The notes beneath the pieces were generated by a model. That model saw nothing but the letters and a program-made list of their open reading frames with translations. It was not told where the DNA came from and did no database searches. This document shows, one piece after another, positions 26,511 to 35,207 of a DNA stretch of 64,000 nucleotides. The translations under genes were made by a program, and so were the position numbers. Within the stretch, counting starts at the first letter, position 1. Every line of letters begins with the position of its first letter. The stretch comes from Candidatus Pantoea formicae. Its GTDB lineage: Bacteria; Pseudomonadota; Gammaproteobacteria; Enterobacterales; Enterobacteriaceae. Location: positions 1 through 64,000 of the forward strand of contig NZ_VWXD01000010.1 of NCBI RefSeq assembly GCF_011752625.1, in the 5' to 3' direction.

Positions 26511-26575
26511 TGCCTTTCTGGCACCAAAACACCAGTGTTGTCGTACCCGAATAATTCAAAAGAAAGAGTAACGCG

Positions 26576-27550
26576 ATGAAAGCACCTGCACTGCCTGCGG
26601 ACGAGTCACATCGTCTGGCCCAGTTACGTGCGCTCAACATTCTGCACACCCCTGCAGAAGAGCGTTTTGACCGTTTAACCCGCCTTGCCCGTCGTCTATT
26701 TGGCGTGCCGGTGGCGCTCGTCAGCCTGCTGGAAGAGGACCATCAGTGGTTCAAATCTATCGCTGGTCAAAGTGGCGCGACCGCCCCGCGCAACACCTCG
26801 TTCTGTGGCCATGCCATCTTGCAAGATGATGTGATGGTGGTGGAGAACGCCCTCGAAGATGAGCGCTTCCACGATAATCCACTCGTGAATACCGCCGACC
26901 ATCCCGTGCGCTTCTACGCCGGTTGCCCGCTGCGTACACCCGCTGGCGCTAAAGTCGGTACGCTGTGTATCGTCGATCATCACGCACGTGAATTTAATGC
27001 TGATGATATGCATACGCTGCGCGATTTGGCGGCCATGGCAGAAGCCGAGCTGGTGGCATTCCAGACCGCGACCTCGGATGAACTGACACAAATCACCAAT
27101 CGTCGCGGCTTTATGACGCTTGGCCAACTCGCGTTGAATGAGTGTCAGGTGAAGCAACTGCCTGCCAGTTTGACCTTCCTCGATCTCGACAAGTTTAAAG
27201 TCATCAACGATACGTTGGGGCATCGCGAGGGGGATCGCGCCCTGATGGACTTTGCTGATGCGATGAAGGTGAGCTTCCGTCATGCCGATATCTTTGCCCG
27301 TTTGGGCGGTGACGAGTTCGTGGTGCTGTTTAACGGCCTGCAACAGGGCGATGCCGAGGGTGTCCTGGCGCGCTTTGACCGCTTCCTGCAACAGCAAACC
27401 AACGACCTTGATCGTCGCTATGCGCTGCACTTCTCTTCCGGCATTGTGGAGTTCGATCCCGATCACCCGCAATCGCTGGAACAGCTGCTGGAAGGCAGTG
27501 ATGCGCGCATGTATGAAGCCAAGAACGGCAAGAAACAGCAGGCACGCTAA
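26576..27550 (+). CDS. GAF-GGDEF diguanylate cyclase
   Basis: 324 residues. A GAF sensor domain (about 25-155, with NTSFCGHAIL and GTLCIVD) is followed by a GGDEF domain (about 165-320). The GGDEF active-site motif is intact at 244-248 (RLGGDEFVVL). An RxxD inhibitory site, RHAD at 235-238, lies five residues before it, so product feedback inhibition is likely. No signal peptide or membrane span, so it is cytoplasmic. The GAF ligand is unknown. Single gene. It opposes the action of the EAL gene at 20.3 kb. Confidence 0.92.
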   Translation: MKAPALPADESHRLAQLRALNILHTPAEERFDRLTRLARRLFGVPVALVSLLEEDHQWFKSIAGQSGATAPRNTSFCGHAILQDDVMVVENALEDERFHDNPLVNTADHPVRFYAGCPLRTPAGAKVGTLCIVDHHAREFNADDMHTLRDLAAMAEAELVAFQTATSDELTQITNRRGFMTLGQLALNECQVKQLPASLTFLDLDKFKVINDTLGHREGDRALMDFADAMKVSFRHADIFARLGGDEFVVLFNGLQQGDAEGVLARFDRFLQQQTNDLDRRYALHFSSGIVEFDPDHPQSLEQLLEGSDARMYEAKNGKKQQAR

Positions 27551-27556
27551 TTTTGT

Positions 27557-27575
27557 GGGCGCGCTAAGCACGCCC
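27557..27575. repeat. Short palindrome after the GGDEF gene
   Basis: GGGCG-cgctaagca-CGCCC. It is similar in size to the dispersed palindromes. It may serve as a transcription end between two convergent genes, though no T-run follows. Confidence 0.4.
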
Positions 27576-27622
27576 CCTTAAATCTCGTGCATATCCCTAC
27601 TGGTGTGATGCTCCCCGACCCA

Positions 27623-28666
27623 TTAGCGAGAAGTTGCTGATGAGAGGGGACGCGCCAGATCGCTCATCAACATCTGGTTAAATTTCTTCGGTTCTTCCAT
27701 CTGCGGCGCGTGCCCTAAGCCTGGGAATTCAATCAGTCGTGCCCCCGGAATCATTTTAGCGACCTGCTTGCCCAGGACGTTGTAATGGCCGAGCTGCGCC
27801 TTGATGGCAGGCGGAGCGATATCACTGCCAATCGCGGTGGTGTCAGCCGTGCCAATCATCAAGGTCGTCGGGACCTTCAGATCTTTAAACTCGTAATAGA
27901 CCGGTTGGGTGAAAATCATGTCGTAAATCAGCGCCGAGTTCCATGCCACCTTCTTGTGGCCCGGTCCGCTGTTCAGCCCCGCCAGCATATCCACCCATTT
28001 GTCATACTCCGGCTTCCACTGACCGCTGTAGTAAGTAGTTTGCTCATACTTTTTAATGCCAGCCGCACTGAGCTTCAGTTCACGCTGATACCACTGATCC
28101 ACCGAGCGCCACGGTGCGCCTTTGGCTTTCCAATCCTCCAGCCCAATCGGATTCACCAGTACCAGTTTCTGCGTCTGTTGTGGATACATCAGTGCATAAC
28201 GCGTAGCCAGCATACCGCCGGTGGAGTGACCCACAATCACGGCCTTATCAATACCCAACTGCTGCAATAGCTGATGCGTATTCAAGGCCAGTTGCTGGAA
28301 GCTGTATTGGTAATTGGCCGGTTTGCTCGAGCTGCAAAATCCAATCTGATCCGGCGCAATCACGCGGTAACCCTTTTGGCTGAGTGCGGTAATCGTGTCA
28401 TCCCATGTCGCACCACAGAAATTCTTGCCATGCAATAACACCACGGTTTGACCATTGGCCTGCTGGGTAGGTTTGACATCCATGTAGCCCATGCTTAGCG
28501 GCTGTTGCTGAGAGGAAAAATTAAAGTGCTGCAAGGGATGAGGATACTGAAAACCTTCCAACTGCTCACCGTAGACGTTGGCCGCCAGCGCGGGGGCAGC
28601 CTGGAGTAGCGCCATTGATGCCAAAATAACAGCAAGTGACTGTTTTACAGGGAAACGAAACGCCAT
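27623..28666 (-). CDS. Exported alpha/beta hydrolase
   Basis: 347 residues from the ATG at 28664-28666 (AGGAGA upstream). Signal peptide MAFRFPVKQSLAVILASMAL, with likely cleavage after QAAPALA. An alpha/beta hydrolase fold follows: oxyanion region LLHGKNFCGATWDD, nucleophile elbow VGHSTGGM (Ser) and catalytic His in FPGLGHAPQME. It is probably a periplasmic esterase or related hydrolase. The substrate is unknown. It converges with the GGDEF gene and is divergent from an AraC-type regulator. Confidence 0.82.
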   Translation of the reverse strand: MAFRFPVKQSLAVILASMALLQAAPALAANVYGEQLEGFQYPHPLQHFNFSSQQQPLSMGYMDVKPTQQANGQTVVLLHGKNFCGATWDDTITALSQKGYRVIAPDQIGFCSSSKPANYQYSFQQLALNTHQLLQQLGIDKAVIVGHSTGGMLATRYALMYPQQTQKLVLVNPIGLEDWKAKGAPWRSVDQWYQRELKLSAAGIKKYEQTTYYSGQWKPEYDKWVDMLAGLNSGPGHKKVAWNSALIYDMIFTQPVYYEFKDLKVPTTLMIGTADTTAIGSDIAPPAIKAQLGHYNVLGKQVAKMIPGARLIEFPGLGHAPQMEEPKKFNQMLMSDLARPLSSATSR

Positions 28667-28985
28667 GCGAACTCTCCTGAGCCTGAGAAAAACCATCAGT
28701 TTGGCATGGTAGTCGCTGTGGCGTATTGATGCGCTGTGCCAGTCGCCGTTCGATTTCACACTGTTAAGCCAGGCAAAGGGATGGGGAATTTGAGTTAAAA
28801 ATAAAGTGCGGTATTAGTCGGAATATTCAACATCAGTACAACATAAAAGGGTTATTTTTCACGATAAGCAAGACCGTTCTTGATGACAAATAATAAAAAC
28901 GTTGTTTCCTTATAAAACTTTACGTTAATCGGATGATTGGAAAGATTAATTATTTTACACTGTATCCAGTTAATGGAGGACCACA
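28667..28985. other. AT-rich gap upstream of the AraC-type gene
   Basis: 319 bases, strongly AT-rich from about 28790. It must carry the promoters of the leftward hydrolase and the rightward regulator. I could not assign elements. The ribosome site GGAGG for the regulator is at 28975-28979. Confidence 0.35.
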
Positions 28986-29477
28986 ATGATGCAGCAAAAA
29001 TACAACGAAGGGGTTATTGATTCGGTGACAAAATGGATTTTGGAAAACCTGGATCAGCGTTTAAGCATTGATGATATCGCCATAAAATCGGGTTATTCAA
29101 AATGGTATTTACAGAAATTATTCGCCCGCTATCACAATGAGACGCTGGCTCGTTATATACGTAAAAAGAAACTGGTGAGCTGTGTCAGCGAGTTGAAATA
29201 CAGCAACGCGCCGATTATCAGCCTGGCCGTAAAATACCATTTTGAAAGCCAGCAATCGTTCACTCGCTCCTTCAAGCAGGTCATGGGATGCACGCCGCTC
29301 TTTTGCCGTAAGCGTCAGCTGAGCGCAGAAACACAGCAGGTATTCCAGCTGAGTGACGACCCTTGCTCAATTTGCCGAAAGCAGGGATTTAATCGCACCG
29401 AACATGAAAAAGAAGTTCGTGCGCCTGTGACACACCGCGGAAAATTCCCCGCGCGTATTGAATGTGAAATGCGTTAA
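28986..29477 (+). CDS. Short AraC-family regulator (MarA/SoxS/RamA-like) with extra C-terminus
   Basis: 163 residues. The DNA-binding module occupies about 8-112 with two helix-turn-helix units (SIDDIAIKSGYSKWYLQKLF and PIISLAVKYHFESQQSFTRSF). It lacks a sensor domain, as in MarA, SoxS and RamA, which are controlled by abundance. It is longer than these (about 110-130 residues). The extra C-terminal tail holds a CSIC pair (in DDPCSIC) and a basic end. Its AT-rich surroundings suggest xenogeneic silencing or transfer. It probably regulates stress or efflux genes (inference). Confidence 0.78.
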   Translation: MMQQKYNEGVIDSVTKWILENLDQRLSIDDIAIKSGYSKWYLQKLFARYHNETLARYIRKKKLVSCVSELKYSNAPIISLAVKYHFESQQSFTRSFKQVMGCTPLFCRKRQLSAETQQVFQLSDDPCSICRKQGFNRTEHEKEVRAPVTHRGKFPARIECEMR

Positions 29478-29553
29478 TAAAGTAGGGGATTATTTTTCGC
29501 ACATTTATTACTAAGATAATTAATTCAATCCATGCAACGTGCATATAAACACA

Positions 29554-29585
29554 TTACAAACGGGTGATACGCCACCCGTTTGTAA
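29554..29585. terminator. Perfect 13-bp inverted repeat between two AraC-type genes
   Basis: TTACAAACGGGTG pairs with CACCCGTTTGTAA around a 6-base loop. No T-run follows in either direction, so it is either a non-classical terminator shared by the convergent regulators or a binding site. The rest of the 202-base gap is AT-rich with nothing else recognised. Confidence 0.5.
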
Positions 29586-29679
29586 CAGGAATCATTCCCA
29601 TGCAGAAAAATATCACTACCCACACGCTAATTTTTAAACTCAACGCCTGAGCAATATTGTTTTATTTAACACACAGATA

Positions 29680-30681
29680 TCAGATGCGACCACGAAATGT
29701 TTTTCGGTATTGTAATGGTGAGGTATTCAGATGTTTTTTAAAATGTCTTCGTAACATCAAGGGTGAAGAGAACCCGGCCTTTTCGGCAATTAATTCTATG
29801 GGTTGATCGGTTTTCTCTAAAAAGCGCTGCGCCAGTGCCAAACGCTGATTCACCAACCAATCACTGAAACAACTGCCCGTGGTCTGATTAAAACGGCGCG
29901 TGAAGCTACGGCGACTCATCAACGCTTTTTCCGCCAGTTGCTCCAACGTCAGCGCCTTTTGCAGATTTTCTGTTGCCCAACTCAATGCCGACATAAAACG
30001 GTCATTGCCTGCTGAGTGATACACCGGCTGTTCAATATATTGCGCCTGTCCACCCTGCCGATGCGGCGGAACCACCAGCATACGTGCCACGCTGTTCGCT
30101 ACGTCCACGCCACACTGCTCACGCACCAGATGCAGGCAGCAATCGATACTTGCCGCCGTACCCGCTGAAGTCACAATCTGCCCTTCATCGATATAGAGCA
30201 CGTCACGGTCAATCGCCACATCAGGGTAACGTCGCTCGAAATCACTCATCCAGCGCCAATGCGTGGTCGCTCGCTGCTGTTGCAGCAAACCAGCGGCCCC
30301 CAGCACAAACGCACCGAGACATAAGCCTACAATCTGCGCACCGCGCTGTGCAGCTTGCTGCAATGCTCGCACCAGAGCCTCTGGTGGTGCAATTGTCGGA
30401 TCGCTCCAACTGGGCACCACCACCATATCCGCTTCGGCGAGTTTGGCCAGGCCATGCTCGGCAACAATCGAAAAACCGCTGTTAGTTTTCAGCGGCCCGT
30501 CATGTGTCGCGCAGATCAGCAATTGGTAGAACGCGCTGCCATCTTCGCGTTCCGCCTTCTCAAACACCGCACAAGGCACAGAAAGGTGAAACGGAATGAT
30601 GTCGTCAAACACGACGATTCCGACCTTAATTGGCGCATCCGCGCGCGCAATCTTTGGCGCAAAGTGAACGTTATTTGTCAT
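29680..30681 (-). CDS. GlxA-type AraC transcriptional regulator with DJ-1/PfpI domain
   Basis: 333 residues from the ATG at 30679-30681 (GGAG upstream). A GTG 57 bases earlier is less likely. The N-terminal DJ-1/PfpI-like domain (about 15-185) has the elbow GLCLGAFVLGAAGLL. The C-terminal AraC domain (about 220-330) has LEQLAEKALMSRRSFTRRF and IELIAEKAGFSSPLMLRRHF. It is divergent from an exported isochorismatase-fold gene 89 bases away, which it probably controls. Inducer unknown. Confidence 0.87.
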   Translation of the reverse strand: MTNNVHFAPKIARADAPIKVGIVVFDDIIPFHLSVPCAVFEKAEREDGSAFYQLLICATHDGPLKTNSGFSIVAEHGLAKLAEADMVVVPSWSDPTIAPPEALVRALQQAAQRGAQIVGLCLGAFVLGAAGLLQQQRATTHWRWMSDFERRYPDVAIDRDVLYIDEGQIVTSAGTAASIDCCLHLVREQCGVDVANSVARMLVVPPHRQGGQAQYIEQPVYHSAGNDRFMSALSWATENLQKALTLEQLAEKALMSRRSFTRRFNQTTGSCFSDWLVNQRLALAQRFLEKTDQPIELIAEKAGFSSPLMLRRHFKKHLNTSPLQYRKTFRGRI

Positions 30682-30770
30682 GCAGGGTACTCCTTCACTC
30701 TGGGTGGAATCGCCATACTGCTTGGCATCGGAAGTCACCCTGACTTCTTAATCACCAAGGATTATTAGCC

Positions 30771-31466
30771 ATGAGAAACATTTTTGCTTCAGGAACCTTA
30801 GCATTGGCAATGGCGATTTCAGGTGCTGCCGTTGCTGACGATCGTAAAATTGATAACGCGCCAACCATTCGCACAATGAGCGGTGCAACCGCCACCACGC
30901 AGCTTAGCGCCAAACAGACCGCCGTGATCGTTATCGATATCCAAAACGAGTATTTCCCCGGCGGGAAAATGCCGATCCCGGATGGCTTGAAAGCGCTGCA
31001 AAACAGCAAGCGTATCCTTGAGTTCGCCCACAAAAACGGCATGCCGGTGTTCTTCGCGCAGCATCTTGGTGCCGCAGACGGTCCGCTGTTTGCCAAAGGC
31101 AGTCGCTTTGCTGAGTTCCACAAGGATTTGCAACCGGGCAAAAATGACCGGGTGATCAGCAAAGCCACCCCCAGCTCGTTCGTTGGCACCGACCTGCAAC
31201 AGCAGTTGGATGCGCTGGGCATTAAGCAGCTGATCGTGACCGGCCTGATGACACACATGTGTGTCTCATCAACCGCACGTGATGCCGTGCCGCTCGGTTA
31301 CTCCGTGATCATACCTGAAGATGCCACCGCAACGCGTGACTTGGCAACCTGGGACAATAAGGTCGTCGACCACAAGATACTGCAACAAAACGCATTGGCA
31401 GCCGTGGCCGATGTCTTCGCTGAGATCAAAACCACCGACGCGGTATTAGCGCTGCCGGTGCACTGA
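30771..31466 (+). CDS. Exported isochorismatase-fold cysteine hydrolase
   Basis: 231 residues. The N-terminal signal peptide MRNIFASGTLALAMAISGAA is cleaved near AVA-DD. The mature enzyme has the cysteine-hydrolase triad: Asp in VIVIDIQNEY, Lys in ISKATPSSF and Cys in GLMTHMCVSSTARDA. Such enzymes cleave amide, ether or vinyl-ether bonds (isochorismate, nicotinamide, N-carbamoyl compounds) and are normally cytoplasmic, so export is noteworthy. It is divergent from a GlxA-type regulator. Substrate unknown. Confidence 0.87.
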   Translation: MRNIFASGTLALAMAISGAAVADDRKIDNAPTIRTMSGATATTQLSAKQTAVIVIDIQNEYFPGGKMPIPDGLKALQNSKRILEFAHKNGMPVFFAQHLGAADGPLFAKGSRFAEFHKDLQPGKNDRVISKATPSSFVGTDLQQQLDALGIKQLIVTGLMTHMCVSSTARDAVPLGYSVIIPEDATATRDLATWDNKVVDHKILQQNALAAVADVFAEIKTTDAVLALPVH

Positions 31467-31814
31467 TCACTGTACCGCTTTGCCCGGGAGCAATTTCTCT
31501 GACATGGCCTGGCGACAGGAGAGGCTCTCCTGTCGTGCCTTTTGCTGCTGCTCTGGCGACAAATCCTGCCACACTGTTTGCAGATGAGCGGCAAGACCCG
31601 ACTGGAAATGAATTTTCTGCAATGCGTAATCTGAGTTACTGCCTTCAATAATTTGTTGCATAGCCTGCGGCGAATTGTCGCGCCCGTCGTGCGTCAAGGT
31701 GCAGAACATGGCGATGTAATAACCTTTGTCTTCGTCGCTATAGTGCGGCATCAGCCACCAGACGATGGCGCTTATCACAATGAGAAGGGGCAGAAGGAAC
31801 TTGATTTTTAACAT
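31467..31814 (-). CDS. Membrane-anchored hypothetical protein
   Basis: 115 residues from the ATG at 31812-31814. A TTG 15 bases earlier is possible. An N-terminal hydrophobic anchor (MLKIKFLLPLLIVISAIVWW) is followed by a soluble domain with two Cys (MFCTLTHDG and SLSCRQAM) and a helical Gln-rich C-terminus. It is probably anchored in the inner membrane facing the periplasm, where the Cys could form a disulfide. Family not recognised. It lies downstream of the yhiN homologue and converges on the hydrolase. Confidence 0.62.
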   Translation of the reverse strand: MLKIKFLLPLLIVISAIVWWLMPHYSDEDKGYYIAMFCTLTHDGRDNSPQAMQQIIEGSNSDYALQKIHFQSGLAAHLQTVWQDLSPEQQQKARQESLSCRQAMSEKLLPGKAVQ

Positions 31815-31880
31815 GTTGAAATTGGCCAACTAAGAAAGAGATATCGCGATTTTCGGCCCCCCTGAAGGCGGCCCATGGAT

Positions 31881-33065
31881 TTACAGCGCCTGCGCGCACG
31901 CCCAGGCTGAACTCCACGCCCACTGGAAATTGTATCCCCCCAGCCAACCGGTGACATCCACCACTTCACCAATGAAATAGAGACCCGGTACGTCACGGGC
32001 TTCCATGGTTTTGGAGGAAAGTTGCGTGGTATCAACACCGCCCATCGTCACTTCGGCGGTACGATAACCTTCGGTGCCATTCGGCTGCACGCGCCACTGA
32101 TGCAATGTGGTGACCAACTCGGCCTGCTGCTTGCTGTTGAGCTGCTTCAGGGTGACATCCGGGATCTGCTTCAACTCCTGGAGCACTTCGACCAGGCGCT
32201 TCGGCAAAATTTTCGCCAGACTGTTCTTCAAACTCAGGTTGGGATGCGCGTCGCGCTGCACGTTGATGAAATCATCCAGCGAGGTTTCAGGAGACAGGTT
32301 AATCGTGACGAATTCACCCGGCTGCCAGTAGCTGGAGATTTGCAAAACTGCTGGGCCAGACAAGCCGCGATGGGTAAAAAGCATTGCCTCTTTAAATAAT
32401 GTGCCGTCTTGCGCGGTAATCGTCGTCGGCAGTGCCACACCTGACAGCGTGTTCAGTTGCTCAAGGAGTGGCTTGTGTAACGTGAAAGGCACCAGCGCGG
32501 CGCGCGTCGGGAAGACTTTCAAACCAAACTGCTCGGCCACTTTATAGCCAAACGGCGTTGCTCCAAGACCTGGCATCGACAATCCACCGCTGGCGATCAC
32601 CAGCTTCTCTGCCTGCACCTCTGAGCCATTGAGTTGCAGCGTATAGCCATTTTCATCACGCGTCACGCTGAGCACTTCACTGCGCAGCCGCACCGTCACC
32701 TGTCCGGCTTCACACTCTTTCAAGAGCAGATCGACAATCTGCTGCGCCGAGTCATCGCAGAACAGTTGGCCAAGCGTTTTCTCGTGATAGGCAATCTTGT
32801 GACGATTCACCAGATCGATGAAATCCCACTGGGTATATCGCGCCAGTGCCGATTTGCTGAAGTGTGGGTTGTGCGAGAGGTAAGCCGCCGGTTCGGTGTA
32901 CATATTGGTGAAATTGCAGCGGCCGCCGCCTGACATCAGAATCTTGCGTCCGGCTTTTTTGCCGTTATCCAACAGCAGCACACGGCGACCCAACTGCCCC
33001 GCCTGCGCTGCGCAGAACATGCCGGCTGCGCCCGCACCTATAATGATAACGTCAAACTTGTCCAC
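31881..33065 (-). CDS. yhiN: NAD(P)/FAD-dependent oxidoreductase YhiN
   Basis: 394 residues from a GTG at 33063-33065 (VDKFDVIIIGAG). This matches the E. coli YhiN N-terminus. An upstream TTG would add 17 unrelated residues. It is of the HI0933/BaiN flavoprotein family. The FAD-binding dinucleotide fold is GAGAAGMFCAAQAG, with GRKILMSGGGRCNFTN and the C-terminal GEVVDVTGWLGGYNFQWAW. The E. coli role is not established. It sits next to pitA, as in E. coli, and is divergent from it. Confidence 0.93.
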   Translation of the reverse strand: MDKFDVIIIGAGAAGMFCAAQAGQLGRRVLLLDNGKKAGRKILMSGGGRCNFTNMYTEPAAYLSHNPHFSKSALARYTQWDFIDLVNRHKIAYHEKTLGQLFCDDSAQQIVDLLLKECEAGQVTVRLRSEVLSVTRDENGYTLQLNGSEVQAEKLVIASGGLSMPGLGATPFGYKVAEQFGLKVFPTRAALVPFTLHKPLLEQLNTLSGVALPTTITAQDGTLFKEAMLFTHRGLSGPAVLQISSYWQPGEFVTINLSPETSLDDFINVQRDAHPNLSLKNSLAKILPKRLVEVLQELKQIPDVTLKQLNSKQQAELVTTLHQWRVQPNGTEGYRTAEVTMGGVDTTQLSSKTMEARDVPGLYFIGEVVDVTGWLGGYNFQWAWSSAWACAQAL

Positions 33066-33179
33066 AGCTCTTAACCCACCTGATTGAAAGGCGCTGATTG
33101 TAGAGATTTGCAGCAATTCGCGCCAGCGTCAAAAAAAAGCAGTAAATATGTCATATTGTAACTTGCTTATTTTTCAGTC

Positions 33180-33224
33180 TTTTTGTCTTCTGAAGCCGCT
33201 CAAATGACAAATTTAAGACAAAAA
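33180..33224. promoter_or_regulatory. Inverted repeat in the yhiN/pitA promoter gap
   Basis: TTTTTGTCTT (33180-33189) and AAGACAAAAA (33215-33224), 10-bp perfect arms 25 bases apart, followed by GGACTATATT that could serve as a -10. It may be a regulator site or a leader hairpin for pitA. Confidence 0.35.
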
Positions 33225-33308
33225 AGGACTATATTTTCCTTTCACATCATGCGGGTTGTCGCAGATAATGCGCCGCGTTCATGTCCTCCAAAAAATGGCG
33301 TAACGTTT

Positions 33309-34808
33309 ATGCTACATCTGTTCGCTGGTCTTGACCTCAGTACCGGCCTGTTTTTGGTTATAGCTCTGCTGTTTGTATTGTTCTATGAGGCAATCAACGG
33401 TTTCCATGACACTGCTAACGCAGTCGCTACAGTCATTTATACCCGTGCGATGCGGGCGCAATTGGCGGTTGTGATGGCGGGTGTTTTCAACTTCTTAGGC
33501 GTTTTGCTGGGCGGTTTAAGCGTGGCTTATGCCATCGTGCATATGCTGCCAACCGATTTACTGCTGAATGTGGGTTCTGCGCACGGCCTTGCCATGGTGT
33601 TCTCCATGCTGCTGGCGGCAATCATATGGAACCTTGGCACCTGGTATTTGGGTTTGCCGGCATCCAGCTCTCACACCCTGATTGGCGCCATTATCGGCAT
33701 TGGTCTCACCAATGCGCTGATGACTGGCACCTCGGTGGTTGATGCGCTCAACCTGCCGAAAGTGGTCAATATTTTCCTTTCTCTGATTCTGTCGCCAATC
33801 GTGGGTCTGGTGATTGCCGGTGCGCTGATCTTTATCCTGCGCCGTTACTGGAGCAACACGCCTAAGCGCGCGCGTATCCATATGACGCCCGCTGACCGTG
33901 AAAAGATCGATGGCAAGAAGAAGCCGCCGTTCTGGACGCGTACCGCGCTGATTGTTTCTGCGATTGGCGTGAGCTACTCCCACGGCGCTAACGATGGTCA
34001 GAAGGGTATTGGCCTGATTATGCTCGTGCTGATCGGTGTCGCCCCTGCTGGTTTCGTGGTCAACATGAATGCCTCCGGTTATGACATCACCCGGACGCGC
34101 GATGCCGTGAATCATCTGGAACAGTATTACCAGCAACACAGCGATTCGCTCACGCATATCATCCAGATGGCACCACCTGTTGTGCCTGCACCGGAAGAAG
34201 CGGTGGGCGGTCCTCACGAGTTCCATTGCGACAGCAGCCGTGCGCTGCAAGCCATTGACCGTGCTCAGGTGCTGCTAACTAATCTGAATAGCTATGACCA
34301 ACTGACGGTTGATCAACGCAGCCAGATGCGTCGCCTGCTGATGTGCGTCTCGGACACCGCCGATAAAGCCGCGAAACTGCCAGAGACCTCTCCGGACGAT
34401 AAGCGCTTCCTCAACAAGCTGAAAGGCGATCTGCTTGGCACCGTTGAGTACGCTCCCATCTGGATCATCATGGCCGTGGCACTAGCACTGGGCATCGGTA
34501 CCATGATTGGCTGGCGTCGCGTTGCGACCACCATTGGTGAGAAGATCGGTAAGAAAGGCATGACCTATGCGCAAGGCATGTCAGCGCAGGTCACTGCGGC
34601 CGTGTCGATTGGTATCGCCAGTTACACCGGGATGCCGGTTTCGACTACACATATCCTGTCGTCATCGGTTGCCGGTACCATGCTGGTCGATGGCGGTGGA
34701 TTGCAGAGCCGTACCATCAAAAACATTGCCATGGCTTGGGTGTTCACCCTGCCGGTGTGTATTGTGCTGTCTGGGTCGCTCTACTGGATCGCGCTGAAAA
34801 TTATCTAA
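33309..34808 (+). CDS. pitA: Low-affinity inorganic phosphate/metal-phosphate transporter PitA
   Basis: 499 residues from the ATG at 33309, the same length and N-terminus as E. coli PitA. It is an inner-membrane phosphate:H+ symporter that moves neutral metal-phosphate complexes and therefore also affects zinc and magnesium. The two PiT signatures are visible: FYEAINGFHDTANAVAT near the N-terminus and SVAGTML with the preceding MPVSTTHILSS near the C-terminus. A soluble loop with CVSDTADKAAK lies between the halves. It is followed by a strong terminator. Confidence 0.95.
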   Translation: MLHLFAGLDLSTGLFLVIALLFVLFYEAINGFHDTANAVATVIYTRAMRAQLAVVMAGVFNFLGVLLGGLSVAYAIVHMLPTDLLLNVGSAHGLAMVFSMLLAAIIWNLGTWYLGLPASSSHTLIGAIIGIGLTNALMTGTSVVDALNLPKVVNIFLSLILSPIVGLVIAGALIFILRRYWSNTPKRARIHMTPADREKIDGKKKPPFWTRTALIVSAIGVSYSHGANDGQKGIGLIMLVLIGVAPAGFVVNMNASGYDITRTRDAVNHLEQYYQQHSDSLTHIIQMAPPVVPAPEEAVGGPHEFHCDSSRALQAIDRAQVLLTNLNSYDQLTVDQRSQMRRLLMCVSDTADKAAKLPETSPDDKRFLNKLKGDLLGTVEYAPIWIIMAVALALGIGTMIGWRRVATTIGEKIGKKGMTYAQGMSAQVTAAVSIGIASYTGMPVSTTHILSSSVAGTMLVDGGGLQSRTIKNIAMAWVFTLPVCIVLSGSLYWIALKII

Positions 34809-34827
34809 GCCGTCATCGGTAAACAAG

Positions 34828-34861
34828 AGGGCGACTGTTCAACACAGGTCGCCCTTTTTTA
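34828..34861. terminator. Terminator between pitA and uspB
   Basis: 8-bp stem AGGGCGAC/GTCGCCCT (34828-34835, 34848-34855), loop of 12, then TTTTTT. It serves pitA and may also mark the end of convergent uspB. Confidence 0.88.
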
Positions 34862-34871
34862 TTGCTGCTGA

Positions 34872-35207
34872 TTAATGCCAGATCGCCAAGCCAACCAGGC
34901 TTACCACCACCATAAAACAGAGTCCGCTGGTCAAAACAAACTGCCTGCGCACGCGTTCGCAGCGGCGAATGAATTCGTCGTCGTGATGATCGCGATAGCG
35001 CTTGTCCCAAATATAACGTACCAGCCGCACCTGCTTGCTCGGCTGACCATGAGACGTGAAGAATCCCGCCCCATCCACATATTGATACAGCAGCGGATCA
35101 CATCCGCGCAGCACAGCCAATAGCGAGCGCAAAGAAGAGAAATAGCGCGCCATATTCACCAGACAAACCACACACAGAGCCCAAAAAAGCGCGATAGTGC
35201 TGATCAT
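34872..35207 (-). CDS. uspB: Universal stress protein B
   Basis: 111 residues from the ATG at 35205-35207 (GGGAGGGG upstream), the exact length of E. coli UspB. Longer in-frame starts run into the regulatory gap. It is a small inner-membrane protein: an N-terminal span MISTIALFWALCVVCLVNMA, a basic central loop (YRDHHDDEFIRRCERVRRQF) and a C-terminal span (SGLCFMVVVSLVGLAIWH). In E. coli it is sigma-S dependent and linked to ethanol resistance. Divergent from uspA, as in E. coli. Confidence 0.94.
   Translation of the reverse strand: MISTIALFWALCVVCLVNMARYFSSLRSLLAVLRGCDPLLYQYVDGAGFFTSHGQPSKQVRLVRYIWDKRYRDHHDDEFIRRCERVRRQFVLTSGLCFMVVVSLVGLAIWH

Noticed and set aside
26544..26557. ERIC-like fragment TACCCGAATAATTC before the GGDEF gene
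   Set aside because: Only 14 bases match an ERIC end and no core or second end is present. Too short to call.
29600..29650. A 16-codon ORF (MQKNITTHTLIFKLNA) in the gap between the two AraC-type genes
   Set aside because: No good ribosome site, no coupling to a following gene, and AT-rich context where such short frames are expected by chance.
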